Below are positions 42,901 through 55,324 of a DNA stretch of 64,000 bases, in pieces. Made by a program: the position numbers and the translations under genes. The notes under the pieces were generated by a model that had not been told where the DNA came from, ran no database searches, and was given only the letters and a program-made list of their open reading frames with translations. Source of the DNA: an uncultured Oscillibacter sp. (lineage in GTDB: Bacteria > Bacillota > Clostridia > Oscillospirales > Oscillospiraceae); contig CAJUQQ010000005.1 of NCBI GenBank assembly GCA_910588175.1, forward strand, positions 11,116-75,115, read 5' to 3'. Positions within the stretch are counted from its first letter, which is position 1, and each line of letters starts with the position of its first letter.

Positions 42901-43722
42901 CAGGAGGATATGCCCTTCCTGCCCGACGGCACGCCGCTGGACATCGTGCTGAACCCCCTGGGCGTGCCCAGCCGTATGAACATCGGCCAAGTGCTGGAGG
43001 TTCACCTGGGCTACGCCGCCCATGCCCTGGGCTGCAAGGTGGCCACCCCCATCTTTGACGGCGCCCGGGAGGACGACATTCAGGCCATGCTGGCCGAGGC
43101 GGGGCTGGACCCCGACGGCAAGAGCGTCCTCTACGACGGCCGCACCGGCGAGCCCTTTGACAACAAGGTCACCGTGGGCTACGTCTACTTCCTCAAGCTC
43201 CACCACCTGGTGGACGACAAGATCCACGCCCGTTCCACCGGCCCCTACTCCCTCGTGACCCAGCAGCCCTTGGGCGGCAAGGCCCAGTTCGGCGGCCAGC
43301 GCTTTGGCGAGATGGAGGTCTGGGCCCTGGAGGCCTACGGCGCGGCCTATACCCTCCAGGAGATTCTCACCGTCAAGTCCGACGACGTGACGGGCCGCGT
43401 CCGCACCTACGAGGCCATTGTCAAGGGCCACAACGTGCCCCAGCCCGGCGTGCCCGAGTCCTTCAAGGTTCTGGTCAAGGAGCTCCAGTCCCTGTGCCTG
43501 GACATCCAGGTCCTGGACGCCCAGGGCAATCCCATCGAGCTGCGGGAGGACGAGGACGCCATGGACACCTTCAACCTGGCCCGGATGGACGCGGACGACG
43601 AGCGCAGCCGCAGCGCCTATACCGAGGATGAGTTCCAGGAGTCCGGCTATGACATCGAAGACGCCCCCGAGGACGCCGGGGCGGACATCGGCGCCGATTT
43701 TGACGACGGCGAGGACGAGTGA
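39985..43722 (+). CDS. rpoB: RNA polymerase beta subunit
   Basis: A 1245-aa beta subunit. The start MAKDKYYGKT at ATG 39985 lies 8 nt after AAAGGTGA; two in-frame GTGs (39973, 39979) are alternatives. The rifampicin region reads SSPLSQFMDQTNPLAELTH, with the key residues D516, H526 and S531 (E. coli numbering) intact. The hallmark KMAGRHGNKGVVSR and the C-terminal MEVWALEAYGAAYTLQE are present. The C-terminus is an acidic tail. The gene is not preceded by rplL; it has its own promoter and is followed 46 nt later by rpoC. Confidence 0.98.
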   Translation: MAKDKYYGKTLRKNFARYEEVVSMPNLLEIQKTSYQEFLDTGLREVFADVGAISDYQGNLELTFIDYKMDEKPKYDVEECKARDANYAAPLKVKVRLRNKETEEIKEQEIFMGDFPLMTHSGTFIVNGAERVVVSQIVRSPGVYYGHEVDIKTDLPILTSQVIPQRGAWLEYETDANELFWVRIDKNRKIPVTCLLRAIGLKTEQEILDRFGDDPRIAATLEKDPCKSYEDAMLEIYRRLRPGEPPTVEASETLVNGLFFDPRRYDLSVVGRYKFNKKLSLWQRVTGRKLAYPVAHPATGEILFDEGTLLTKEDARTLDDLGVSDVTIDADGAPLRVISNGMCDMSRYVDFDPFETCKIKERVRFDVLQELLGQYSGEELIDQIILHKDQLVPKHIIVDDILTSINYMNGLARGISVKDDIDHLGNRRLRCVGELLQNQFRIGFSRMERVIRERMTIQDMDIVTPQSLINIRPVTAAIKEFFGSSPLSQFMDQTNPLAELTHKRRLSALGPGGLSRERANMEVRDVHYSHYGRMCPIETPEGPNIGLISYLATYARINEYGFIESPYRAVDKETGKVADSITYMTADEEDNFIVGQAAEPVDENGCLVNARITGRHRDEIVDVDREMIDYIDVSPRMMVSIATAMIPFLPNDDANRALMGANMQRQAVPLLRPHAPIVGTGMEHKICIDSEIVVLAEGDGVVTDLDARHVTVQYDSTESNPAPIRGEKKTYKLIKFLRSNHTTCINQRPIVEVGERVHGRGVGPDGLMRDPTVLADGPATEQGEIALGQNILVGFMTWEGYNYEDAVLLNERLVREDLYTSIHIEEFEIDARDTKLGPEEITRDIPNVGEDAMKDLDENGIIRVGAEVKAGDILVGKVTPKGETDLTAEERLLRAIFGEKAREVRDTSLKVPHGESGIVLDTKVFTREGGDELGPGVNMVVRVYIAQRRKIQVGDKMAGRHGNKGVVSRVLPQEDMPFLPDGTPLDIVLNPLGVPSRMNIGQVLEVHLGYAAHALGCKVATPIFDGAREDDIQAMLAEAGLDPDGKSVLYDGRTGEPFDNKVTVGYVYFLKLHHLVDDKIHARSTGPYSLVTQQPLGGKAQFGGQRFGEMEVWALEAYGAAYTLQEILTVKSDDVTGRVRTYEAIVKGHNVPQPGVPESFKVLVKELQSLCLDIQVLDAQGNPIELREDEDAMDTFNLARMDADDERSRSAYTEDEFQESGYDIEDAPEDAGADIGADFDDGEDE

Positions 43723-43768
43723 TGCGTTCGTTAAATAAATCCGGAGCAATGAAGGAGGAACGCGCAAT

Positions 43769-47611
<3,843 letters not shown>

Positions 47612-47616
47612 GCGAA

Positions 47617-47653
47617 AAACGCAAAGGACTCTCTCGAGTCCTTTGCGTTTTTT
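47617..47653. terminator. Terminator of rpoBC, probably bidirectional
   Basis: A 15-bp stem AAACGCAAAGGACTC / GAGTCCTTTGCGTTT, loop TCTC, with T residues at the plus-strand end and AT-rich flank on the other side. Confidence 0.9.
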
Positions 47654-47654
47654 C

Positions 47655-48359
47655 TCAGCCCTCCCCGGTTCGGTACATGTGTCCCGGCTCCGGCCGGACG
47701 CCGTTGAGCCACAGCAGCTCCTCCACCGTCACGAACCAATAGCCCTCCGCCCGGAGCTGGTCCACCACCCGCAGCGCCGCGTCCACCGAGGTTGGATAAA
47801 TATCGTGGAGCAGGATGATGCTGTTGGGGGCCGTATTGTCCAGAATCGCCTGGGCCACCTTGTCCGCGTCCCGGCTCTCCCAGTCCCGGGGGTCCACGCA
47901 CCATTTCACCAGCGGCACGCTGAAATCCACGCTCTCCGCCACCTGGCCGTAGGGTGGCCGCAGCCAGTAGTCCCCGCCGCCCAGCAGCGTTTCCAGCGCC
48001 GTCTCCGTCCGGGCCACCTCCTGGGCCGCCGCGTCCGGGAGAATGCCGTCCAGCCGTTGGTGGCTCCAGGTGTGGTTGCCGATCTGATGGCCCTCCTCCG
48101 CCATGCGGGCGACCAGTCCGGCGTTGTCCTCAATCTGCTGGCCGATGAGGAAGAAGGTGGCCTTGACTCCCCGCTCCTTCAAGCCGTCCAAAAGCCGGTC
48201 CGTGGTGCCCCGCCGGGGCCCGTCGTCAAAGGTCAGGGCCACGTACTTCTCCCCCGCCGGAATTTTCGCCCCTCCGTCCGCGGGCATTGCCTCTCCGCCC
48301 GGCAGGCACAGGGCGGCCAGAAGGGCCAGTATGAAAATTGGGACAATCTTCTTCACCAT
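47655..48359 (-). CDS. Exported polysaccharide deacetylase
   Basis: A 234-aa NodB-domain protein. Residues 1-25 are a signal peptide (IVPIFILALLAALCLPGG). Catalytic motifs are TFDDGP (metal-binding Asp pair), NHTWSH (metal histidines) and RPPYG, with LLHD near the C-terminus. It should de-N-acetylate peptidoglycan or another cell-surface glycan. It is isolated between the convergent rpoBC and ribosomal operons, and I see no clear promoter. Substrate is not determined by the sequence. Confidence 0.92.
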   Translation of the reverse strand: MVKKIVPIFILALLAALCLPGGEAMPADGGAKIPAGEKYVALTFDDGPRRGTTDRLLDGLKERGVKATFFLIGQQIEDNAGLVARMAEEGHQIGNHTWSHQRLDGILPDAAAQEVARTETALETLLGGGDYWLRPPYGQVAESVDFSVPLVKWCVDPRDWESRDADKVAQAILDNTAPNSIILLHDIYPTSVDAALRVVDQLRAEGYWFVTVEELLWLNGVRPEPGHMYRTGEG

Positions 48360-48438
48360 CGCGCAGTTCCCCCTTATTTATCCGGGGTTAGTATGCGCAG
48401 CTCTCCGGGGAATTTTATTGGGAAAATCACGAAAAGAA

Positions 48439-48482
48439 AGAGCGCTTTGTCATGAGCCTAGGTTCTCATGACAAAGCGCTCT
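48439..48482 (-). terminator. Terminator of the ribosomal alpha operon
   Basis: An 18-bp perfect stem (AGAGCGCTTTGTCATGAG and its complement, loop of 8), with TTTCTTTTC on the minus strand after it. It closes the long S10-spc-alpha transcript 11 nt beyond rplQ. Confidence 0.93.
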
Positions 48483-48493
48483 TATACGTGCTC

Positions 48494-48829
48494 TTACACC
48501 AGCTCAATCACCGCGGTCTCCGCGGCGTCTCCGCGGCGGACGCCAGTGCGGATGATGCGGGTGTAGCCGCCGTTGCGCTCCGCGTAGGTGGGCGCAATCT
48601 CCTTAAAGAGCTTTTTGCAGACATCCTCCCGGGTGATGAAGCTCATGGCCTGCCGGTAGGCGGCCAGGTCGCTCTTCTTGCCCAGGGTAATCATTTTCTC
48701 AGCCAGGGGCTTGATCTCCTTGGCCCGGGTGACGGTGGTCTCCATCTTCCCGTGGTCCAGGAAATCCGTGACCTGCTGACGCAGCATGGCTCTGCGCTGG
48801 TCAGAGGTCTTGCCGAGCTTACGAGGCAT
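48494..48829 (-). CDS. rplQ: 50S ribosomal protein L17
   Basis: A 111-aa protein with the L17 signature MPRKLGKTSDQRRAMLRQQ; it lines the exit-tunnel region of the large subunit. It is the last gene of the operon, 51 nt after rpoA. Confidence 0.97.
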   Translation of the reverse strand: MPRKLGKTSDQRRAMLRQQVTDFLDHGKMETTVTRAKEIKPLAEKMITLGKKSDLAAYRQAMSFITREDVCKKLFKEIAPTYAERNGGYTRIIRTGVRRGDAAETAVIELV

Positions 48830-48880
48830 TTCGGTTTCCTCCTTACTTCTTATCGTTTCTCCCCGTTCCGGCGGGAACGG

Positions 48881-49831
48881 TCAATTATTCTCCTCGTCGG
48901 CCAGGTGCAGACCCATCATGGCCAGCTTGTTGATGACCTCCTCCAGGGACTTGCGTCCCAGGTTGCGGACCTTCATCATCTCGTCCTCGGTCTTGGAAAT
49001 CAAATCCTCCACCGTGTTGATGTTGGCCCGTTTCAGGCAGTTGAAGCTCCGGACGCTGAGGTCCAGCTCCTCAATGGTCATCTCCAGCACCTTGTCCCGC
49101 TGGGCTTCCGCCTTCTCCACCACGGTGGGGCGGCTGCCGACGTTCTCACTCAGGTCGGTGAACAGCGTGAAATGGTCGCAGAGGATCTTCGCTCCCAGAG
49201 AGACGGCGTCCCGGGCGGAGATGGTGCCGTCGGTCCAGACCTCCAGCGTCAGCTTGTCGAAGTCGCTGGAAGCGCCCACACGGGTAGGCTCCACGGTATA
49301 ATTCACCTTATACACCGGCGTGTAGATGGAATCCACTCCAATGGTGCCGATCACATTCTGCTGGGGCTTGTTGCGGTCGGCCGGGACGTAGCCCCGTCCA
49401 TGAGACAGGGTGATCTCCATGTTCAGCGCCGCCCCGTTGTCCAGTGTGGCGATGTGCAGATCCGGGTTCAGCACTTCCACCTCGCCGTCGGCCTTAATGT
49501 CGCCGGCGGTCACCACGCAGGGGCCCACCGCCTCGATATAGACCGTTTTCACCGTCTCGCTGTGGAGCTTGGTCAGGAGTCCCTTGATGTTCAGGACAAT
49601 CTCCGTCACGTCTTCCTTCACGCCGGGGATGGTGGAAAACTCGTGCTGGACGCCGGCGATCTTGATGGTAGTCGGCGCGGTGCCGGGCAGCGAGGAGAGC
49701 ATAATCCGGCGCAGGGCGTTGCCCAGCGTTGTGCCGTATCCCCGCTCCAGGGGTTCCACCACGTATTTGCCATAGGTCGCGTCACCAGGCGCTTCGATGC
49801 ATTCGATCTGGGGCTTTTCGATTTCGATCAC
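48881..49831 (-). CDS. rpoA: RNA polymerase alpha subunit
   Basis: A 316-aa alpha subunit. The N-terminal assembly domain shows GYGTTLGNALRRIMLSS. The C-terminal DNA- and activator-binding domain spans about residues 245-316, with ELDLSVRSFNCLKRANI and the RNLGRKSLEEV helix. Length is normal. It lies between rpsD and rplQ, as in all Firmicutes. Confidence 0.98.
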   Translation of the reverse strand: MIEIEKPQIECIEAPGDATYGKYVVEPLERGYGTTLGNALRRIMLSSLPGTAPTTIKIAGVQHEFSTIPGVKEDVTEIVLNIKGLLTKLHSETVKTVYIEAVGPCVVTAGDIKADGEVEVLNPDLHIATLDNGAALNMEITLSHGRGYVPADRNKPQQNVIGTIGVDSIYTPVYKVNYTVEPTRVGASSDFDKLTLEVWTDGTISARDAVSLGAKILCDHFTLFTDLSENVGSRPTVVEKAEAQRDKVLEMTIEELDLSVRSFNCLKRANINTVEDLISKTEDEMMKVRNLGRKSLEEVINKLAMMGLHLADEENN

Positions 49832-49911
49832 GCAGTACCCTCCTTCATCTTCTCAACGGGCGGCGTGAGGCGCCGCCTCTGGTTCGGCTCATTCCCGAGG
49901 GTATCCTCCGC

Positions 49912-50514
49912 TTACTTGGAGTACAGCTCGACGATCAGATGCTCCTCCACGGGGATGTCGATATCCTCACGGGCGGGAAGGCGGGTAACCGTGCCCTTCA
50001 GGCCGTTCTTCTCCCGCTCCAGCCACGCGGGCAGGAGGAAGATGGGAGCGTCCTGGCCGGTGAGGCGCTTGAACACCTCGGAAGAGCGGCTGTTCTCCGC
50101 CACCTCAACCACATCGCCAGCCTTTACCTGATAAGAGGGAATGTCAACCTTTTTGCCGTTGACCGTGAAATGGCCGTGGTTCACCAGCTGACGGGCCTGG
50201 CGGCGGGTCATGGCGAAGCCCATGCGGTACACCACGTTATCCAGGCGGCGCTCCACATTGATCAGCAGGTTGTCGCCGGTCTTGCCGGGGGCGGCGGCGG
50301 CGGCCTCGTAGTAGCTGTGGAACTGCTTTTCCAGGATGCCGTAGATAAACTTGACCTTCTGCTTTTCGTTCAGCTGAATGCCGTACTCACTTTTCTTCTT
50401 CCGCATCTGGCCGCCGGGGTTCCGGTTGGTCTCCTTTTTGGCGTAGCCCATGACGGCGGGAGAGATGCCCAAAGCCTTGCAGCGCTTGGCGATGGGCTGC
50501 ATATTCCTTGCCAT
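49912..50514 (-). CDS. rpsD: 30S ribosomal protein S4
   Basis: A 200-aa primary assembly protein of the small subunit with the S4 RNA-binding domain (RLDNVVYRMGFAMTRRQARQ). The N-terminal zinc-cysteines of some S4 proteins are absent, so this is the zinc-free type. In other bacteria S4 represses the alpha operon; no operator is obvious here. Confidence 0.97.
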   Translation of the reverse strand: MARNMQPIAKRCKALGISPAVMGYAKKETNRNPGGQMRKKKSEYGIQLNEKQKVKFIYGILEKQFHSYYEAAAAAPGKTGDNLLINVERRLDNVVYRMGFAMTRRQARQLVNHGHFTVNGKKVDIPSYQVKAGDVVEVAENSRSSEVFKRLTGQDAPIFLLPAWLEREKNGLKGTVTRLPAREDIDIPVEEHLIVELYSK

Positions 50515-50538
50515 ATTGCTTCTTACCTCCTCTTTCGA

Positions 50539-50943
50539 TCAGACGCGGCGGCGCTTCGGGGGACGGCAGCCGTTGTGGGGGATGGGGGTGACATCCTTGA
50601 TCATCGTCACTTCCAGACCCACGGCCTGCAGCGCCCGGATGGCGGCCTCGCGGCCCTGGCCGGGACCCTTGACGAACACTTCCACGGTCTTCAGTCCGTG
50701 CTCCATGGCGGCGCGGGCGGCGGTCTCCGCCGCGGTCTGGGCCGCGAAGGGGGTGGACTTCTTGCTGCCCCGGAAGCCGAGGCCGCCGGAGGAGGCCCAG
50801 GAAATGGCGTTGCCCTGGGCGTCGGTGACGGTCACCATGGTGTTGTTGAAGGAAGAACGGATATGGACCTGGCCACGTTCAATGTTCTTCCGTTCACGGC
50901 GGCGGCGGATAACCTTCTTGCCGCCGGATTTCGTTGCTGCCAT
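50539..50943 (-). CDS. rpsK: 30S ribosomal protein S11
   Basis: A 134-aa platform protein contacting mRNA near the E-site. It carries the signature SFNNTMVTVTDAQGNAISWA and the C-terminal PHNGCRPPKRRRV. Confidence 0.97.
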   Translation of the reverse strand: MAATKSGGKKVIRRRRERKNIERGQVHIRSSFNNTMVTVTDAQGNAISWASSGGLGFRGSKKSTPFAAQTAAETAARAAMEHGLKTVEVFVKGPGQGREAAIRALQAVGLEVTMIKDVTPIPHNGCRPPKRRRV

Positions 50944-50958
50944 ATTCTTTCTCCCTCC

Positions 50959-51324
50959 TTACTTCTTCTTGTTGGCGATGGTCTTCTTGGGTCCTTTGCG
51001 GGTGCGGGCGTTGGTTTTGCTGCGCTGGCCCCGGACGGGCAGACCCTTGCGGTGGCGCAGGCCGCGATAGCAGCCGATTTCGCTGAGCCGCTTGATGTCC
51101 AGGGCGGTCTGCCGCCGGAGGTCGCCCTCGACGGTGTAGTCGTCAATGGCGTCGCGGAGCTTCTGCTCGTCGGCGTCGGTCAGGTCCTTCACCCGGATGT
51201 CGGGGTTTACGCCGGACTTCGCCAGGATGTCTTTGGCGCTCTTGCGCCCAATGCCGTAGATATAGGTGAGGCCGATTTCGATACGTTTATCCTTCGGCAG
51301 GTCAATACCGGCAATACGTGCCAT
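50959..51324 (-). CDS. rpsM: 30S ribosomal protein S13
   Basis: A 121-aa head protein with MARIAGIDLPKDKRIEIGLT at the start and the GLRHRKGLPVRGQRSKTNAR signature near the end. It forms intersubunit bridges and contacts P-site tRNA. Confidence 0.97.
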   Translation of the reverse strand: MARIAGIDLPKDKRIEIGLTYIYGIGRKSAKDILAKSGVNPDIRVKDLTDADEQKLRDAIDDYTVEGDLRRQTALDIKRLSEIGCYRGLRHRKGLPVRGQRSKTNARTRKGPKKTIANKKK

Positions 51325-51352
51325 ACTGTTAAAGCACCTCCAATTTCAATTC

Positions 51353-51466
51353 TCAGCCCTGTCTCTGCTTGTGCTTCGGGTTCTCGCAAATGACCATAAC
51401 ACGGCCTTTGCGGCGGATGACCTTGCACTTTTCGCACATGGGCTTCACGGACGGTCTTACTTTCAT
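51353..51466 (-). CDS. rpmJ: 50S ribosomal protein L36
   Basis: A 37-aa protein (MKVRPSVKPMCEKCKVIRRK, then GRVMVICENPKHKQRQG) with the zinc ligands C-x2-C, C and H intact, so this is the zinc-binding form. It lies between infA and rpsM. Confidence 0.96.
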   Translation of the reverse strand: MKVRPSVKPMCEKCKVIRRKGRVMVICENPKHKQRQG

Positions 51467-51507
51467 AGTCTGCAACCATTCCTTTCAGCGGTTTACGTCG
51501 TTTGATG

Positions 51508-51726
51508 TCATTTGCTGCGCCAGGTGATCCGGCCCCGGGTCAGATCATACGGGGACATCTCCACCGTGACCTTGTCGCCGGGCAGAATCCTGATGAAATT
51601 CATCCTGAGTTTCCCGGAAATATGCGCCAGAATCATGTGCCCATTTCCAATGTCAACCTGGAACGTCGTGTTGGGCAGGGCTTCCACCACAACACCTTCC
51701 ACTTCGATCATATCGGATTTTGCCAA
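51508..51726 (-). CDS. infA: Translation initiation factor IF-1
   Basis: A 72-aa OB-fold protein that occupies the A-site during initiation. It starts MAKSDMIEVEGVVVEALPN and contains GKLRMNFIRILPGDKVTVE. Confidence 0.97.
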   Translation of the reverse strand: MAKSDMIEVEGVVVEALPNTTFQVDIGNGHMILAHISGKLRMNFIRILPGDKVTVEMSPYDLTRGRITWRSK

Positions 51727-51729
51727 ACG

Positions 51730-52014
51730 TTATCCCTCCTGGTCCGGCTGGACCACCTCGCGGCAGGCCGCGAGGGTCCTGCGAAGCTCACTGTTGGTGA
51801 TCTTCTCCTCGCTTTTGATCTTTTCGGCGAGGCGGGTCTCCTCCGCCGAGACGAAGAGCACATGCCTGCGCTTCTTCCGCTTGGGGGATTCCACCTTTCT
51901 CGATTTTCCGTCCGCCAGCAGGAGGTACTCTCCCTCCACCGCCAGCACGACAAAGAGCTTGCCCTTGTCGCGGCCCGCGTTGGAGCGGACGATGTTTGAT
52001 CTCGCAATCTCCAT
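51730..52014 (-). CDS. KOW domain RNA-binding protein
   Basis: A 94-aa protein with an N-terminal KOW/L14e-like motif (VRSNAGRDKGKLFVVLAVEG) and a basic linker (RKVESPKRKKRRHVLF). It occurs between map and infA in many clostridia and is probably ribosome-associated; its exact role is unknown. ATG 52014 has AGGTGAG at good spacing, and an upstream in-frame GTG (52024-52026) lacks a ribosome site. It ends 3 nt before infA. Confidence 0.88.
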   Translation of the reverse strand: MEIARSNIVRSNAGRDKGKLFVVLAVEGEYLLLADGKSRKVESPKRKKRRHVLFVSAEETRLAEKIKSEEKITNSELRRTLAACREVVQPDQEG

Positions 52015-52032
52015 GCGTTTTCTCACCTGTTG

Positions 52033-52785
52033 TCAAATGGCGGGAGCCGTCAAAATCTCCGGCTCGCCATCGGTAATCAGGATCGTGTTTTCATAGTGGG
52101 CCGCCCACTTTCCGTCGGCGGTCTTCACCGTCCAGCCGTCGCTGAGCTGGGTAATCGCGGCGGAACCGGCGTTGACCATGGGTTCGACGGCCAGGGTCAT
52201 TCCCCGGAGAAGCCGGGGCCCGTGGCCCGGACGGCCGAAGTTGGGAATCTCCGGCGATTCGTGCATCTTGGCCCCCACGCCGTGGCCCACATATTCCCGG
52301 ACCACGGAGAAGCCATTCCGCTCCACATAGGATTGAACCGCCGCGGAGATGTCCTGAAGACGCTGTCCCTCCCGGGCGAAGCGGATTCCCTCAAAGAAGC
52401 TCTGCCTGGTCACGTCGATCAGGCGCCGGGCCTCCGGGGAAATCCTTCCGCAGGGGAACGTTGCCGCGCAGTCTCCATGGAAGCCCCCGATGTACGCGCC
52501 CACATCCACGCTGACGATATCGCCCTCCCGCAAGACCCGTTTGCCGGGGATGCCGTGGATGATTTCGTCGTTGACGCTGATACAAGCGCTGGCGGGATAG
52601 CCGTTGTAGTGGAGAAAGGACGGGACCGCCCCCTGTCCGCGGATAAACCGCTCCACCGCGTCGTTGATCTCCTGGGTTGTCACGCCGGGCTTTACCATTT
52701 CCCCTGCCAAGGCACGGGCAGCCGCGGTAATCTTTCCACTCCGGCGCATCAAGTCGATCTCGTGGGGGGATTTCAGGGTAATCAT
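52033..52785 (-). CDS. map: Methionine aminopeptidase type I
   Basis: A 250-aa enzyme removing N-terminal methionine from new proteins. The metal-binding pattern is visible: NGYPASACISVND, then VSVDVGAYIGGFHGDCA, VGHGVGAKMHESPEIPN and LAVEPM. It starts with ATG 4 nt downstream of the adk stop region and overlaps its ribosome site. Placement in the spc operon is standard. Confidence 0.97.
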   Translation of the reverse strand: MITLKSPHEIDLMRRSGKITAAARALAGEMVKPGVTTQEINDAVERFIRGQGAVPSFLHYNGYPASACISVNDEIIHGIPGKRVLREGDIVSVDVGAYIGGFHGDCAATFPCGRISPEARRLIDVTRQSFFEGIRFAREGQRLQDISAAVQSYVERNGFSVVREYVGHGVGAKMHESPEIPNFGRPGHGPRLLRGMTLAVEPMVNAGSAAITQLSDGWTVKTADGKWAAHYENTILITDGEPEILTAPAI

Positions 52786-52789
52786 CCCA

Positions 52790-53422
52790 TCATCTCCCCA
52801 GAACGCGGAGGATCGCCTGGGAAACGGCTTCCACCGTCGGCTGGTTCTCCACCGTCTTCAGCAGGCCCCGCTCCGCGTAGAACGCCTTGAGGGGCTCCGT
52901 CTCCTTATGATAGACCTCAAGCCGGGATTTCACCGTCTCGGGGGCATCATCTTTCCGCTGGATCAGCTTCCCGCCGCACTTGTCGCAGACGCCCTCGGTC
53001 TTCGGGGGCACGGCCGCCACATGGTAGCTGGCGCCGCAGCTCTCGCAGACCCGGCGGCCGCTCATGCGCTCGCAGATCGCCTCGTCGCTGACCTCCAGAG
53101 AGACCACGCTGTCAAAGACGATCCCGGCCTTCTCCAGAGCCTCGGCCTGGGCGATGGTGCGGGGCACCCCGTCCAGAATGTAGCCCTTGGCGCAGTCCGG
53201 CTCCTCCAGCCGCTCGGAGATGATGCCGATGATCACCTCATCGGGCACCAGCTGCCCCGCGTCCATAAAGGCCTTGGCCTTCAGGCCCGTGGGGGTGCCG
53301 TTTTTCACGGCGGCGCGGAGGATGTTGCCGGTGGAGATGGTGGGAATGTCCAGCTTTTCACACAGGATGTCGGCCTGTGTTCCCTTTCCGGCGCCCGGGG
53401 CGCCCAACAGGATCAATTTCAT
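52790..53422 (-). CDS. adk: Adenylate kinase
   Basis: A 210-aa kinase interconverting AMP, ADP and ATP. The P-loop GAPGAGKGT is at residues 7-15. The LID domain contains four cysteines (CESCGASYH, then CDKCGGKL), so it is the zinc-stabilised Gram-positive type. The start at 53422 follows AGGAGG; an upstream extension of the frame is not supported. Confidence 0.97.
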   Translation of the reverse strand: MKLILLGAPGAGKGTQADILCEKLDIPTISTGNILRAAVKNGTPTGLKAKAFMDAGQLVPDEVIIGIISERLEEPDCAKGYILDGVPRTIAQAEALEKAGIVFDSVVSLEVSDEAICERMSGRRVCESCGASYHVAAVPPKTEGVCDKCGGKLIQRKDDAPETVKSRLEVYHKETEPLKAFYAERGLLKTVENQPTVEAVSQAILRVLGR

Positions 53423-53492
53423 AAAACGCCTCCTGTATTCCGGGGGCGGGCGGAGCTCTGAGCCCCGCCCGGCGCCGGCACTCAATCGCTGC

Positions 53493-54869
53493 TTATTCCA
53501 GGAAGCCCTTGTACTGACGCATCAGCATTTGGGATTCCAGGGCCTTGACCGTTTCCAGCGCCACGCCCACCACGATGATGACGGAGGTGCCGCCGATGGC
53601 CACGGAGTTGTTGCCAATCAGCCGGCCCACAATCAGGGGGCAGATGGCCACGATGCCGAGATAGATCGCGCCGAAGAGGGTGATCTTATTCAGCACCTTG
53701 CGGATGAAGTCCACCGTGGGCTTGCCGGGACGGAAGCCGGGGATGAAGCCCCCCTGCTTCTTCATGTTGTTGGCGATTTCCACGGGGTTGAACTGAATGC
53801 TGGAGTAGAAATAGGCAAAGCCGATGATGAGGATGAAATAGACCACCATATACATCACCGACTTCGTGTCGATGGCGTCATAGATGCTGCGGGACACGGT
53901 GCCCTCGGCGGGAATGCCCACGAAGCTCCAGATGGTAATCGGCAAAGAGGCGATGCTCTGGGCGAAGATGACGGGCAGAACGCCGGCCATGCTCACCTTC
54001 ATGGGCAGGTTGCTGCTCTGGCCGCCGTACATCTTCCGGCCCACCTGACGCTTGGCGTACTGCACGGGAATGCGGCGCTCGGCGTCGTTGATGAACACGA
54101 TGAAGGCGATCAGGGCCAGGCCGCCCACCAGGAGCAGAACCACCGCCCAGGGAGCCATCGCGCTGCCGAGAACCTGCTCGGCCTGCTCGGTGGTGTAGCC
54201 CGCCTGGGTCAGGGTCTCCATGGTCATGGAGCCGTTGCTGACGGCGGACCAGCGGCTCACGCCCTGGACCATGCTGGAAACCATGCTGGGGACCCGGGAG
54301 ACGATGCCCGCGAAGAGGATGATGGAGATGCCGTTGCCCACGCCGAACTCAGTGACCTGCTCGCCCATCCACATCACGAAGGAGGAACCGGCGATGAAGG
54401 ACACGATGATCACCAGGGCGGGCCAAATTCCATCGGCCCCGGGGGCCAGGATGCCGTAGCGGTCCATCATGAAGTAATAGCCCACGGCCTGGAGAATGGC
54501 GATGGCCACGGTGGTGTAGCGGGTGATGGACTGGATCTTCTTCCGGCCCTCCTCGCCGCCGTCCTTGGCCAGCTGCTCCAGATAGGGGATGGCCACGGTG
54601 AGCAGCTGGATGATGATGGAGCTGTTGATATAGGGCTGGATGCTCAGGGCGAAGACCGTGGCGGTGGCGAAGGCGCCGCCGCTCATCACGTTGTACAGCC
54701 CCAGGATGGTGGCGCCCATGCCCTTCAGCTGGGCTTCCAGCTGGGCCACGTCGATATAGGGGACCGTGATGGCGTTGCCGATCCGGAAAATCAGCAGGAT
54801 CAGCAGAGTGAATACCAGCTTCTTTTTCAGTTCCGGGATTGCCCAAGCTTTGCGAATCGTTTGGATCAC
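53493..54869 (-). CDS. secY: Preprotein translocase subunit SecY
   Basis: A 458-aa channel protein with ten membrane segments. It starts MIQTIRKAWAIPELKKKLVF and contains the plug-side GLYNVMSGGAFATATVFAL and the conserved KRQVGRKMYGGQSSNLPMKV loop. It is slightly longer than Bacillus SecY (431 aa) because of a loop near residues 205-240. It is 1 nt from rplO. Confidence 0.97.
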   Translation of the reverse strand: MIQTIRKAWAIPELKKKLVFTLLILLIFRIGNAITVPYIDVAQLEAQLKGMGATILGLYNVMSGGAFATATVFALSIQPYINSSIIIQLLTVAIPYLEQLAKDGGEEGRKKIQSITRYTTVAIAILQAVGYYFMMDRYGILAPGADGIWPALVIIVSFIAGSSFVMWMGEQVTEFGVGNGISIILFAGIVSRVPSMVSSMVQGVSRWSAVSNGSMTMETLTQAGYTTEQAEQVLGSAMAPWAVVLLLVGGLALIAFIVFINDAERRIPVQYAKRQVGRKMYGGQSSNLPMKVSMAGVLPVIFAQSIASLPITIWSFVGIPAEGTVSRSIYDAIDTKSVMYMVVYFILIIGFAYFYSSIQFNPVEIANNMKKQGGFIPGFRPGKPTVDFIRKVLNKITLFGAIYLGIVAICPLIVGRLIGNNSVAIGGTSVIIVVGVALETVKALESQMLMRQYKGFLE

Positions 54870-54870
54870 G

Positions 54871-55311
54871 TTACTTCACCTCCGCCTTTCCGCCGGCTGC
54901 CTCGATGGCCTCCTTGGCAGACGCGGAGAAGGCATTCGCCTTGACAGTGACCTTTTTGGTGAGCTTGCCGTTGCCCAGGACCTTGAAGCCGTACTCGCAT
55001 TTGCTGAGGACGCCCTTTTCCAGCAGCGCCTCGGCGGTGACGGTGTCCCCGTCGTTAAACGCGTTCAGGGCGCTGAGGTTCACAACCTCCAACGGCTTGG
55101 CGAAGATGTTGTTGAAGCCGCGCTTGGGGACCCGGCGGGCCAGAGGCATCTGGCCGCCTTCGAAGCCCACGCGGACCTTGCCGCCGGAGCGGGCCTTCTG
55201 GCCCTTGTGGCCCCGGCCGCCGGTCTTTCCGTTGCCGGAGCCGGCGCCCCGGCCCTTGCGGTAAGCCTCACGGACGGACCCAGCGGCGGGAGACAGTTCG
55301 CTTAATTTCAT
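54871..55311 (-). CDS. rplO: 50S ribosomal protein L15
   Basis: A 146-aa late-assembly protein with the Gly-rich GRGAGSGNGKTGGRGHKGQK signature and a typical C-terminal globular part. The start MKLSELSPAAG at 55311 has GGAGG upstream. Confidence 0.97.
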   Translation of the reverse strand: MKLSELSPAAGSVREAYRKGRGAGSGNGKTGGRGHKGQKARSGGKVRVGFEGGQMPLARRVPKRGFNNIFAKPLEVVNLSALNAFNDGDTVTAEALLEKGVLSKCEYGFKVLGNGKLTKKVTVKANAFSASAKEAIEAAGGKAEVK

Positions 55312-55324
55312 GATTGGCGCCTCC

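Noticed and set aside
39985..43722. Possible rifampicin-resistance substitutions in rpoB
   Set aside because: Differences from E. coli in the resistance region are at tolerant positions; the main resistance residues equivalent to D516, H526 and S531 are unchanged.
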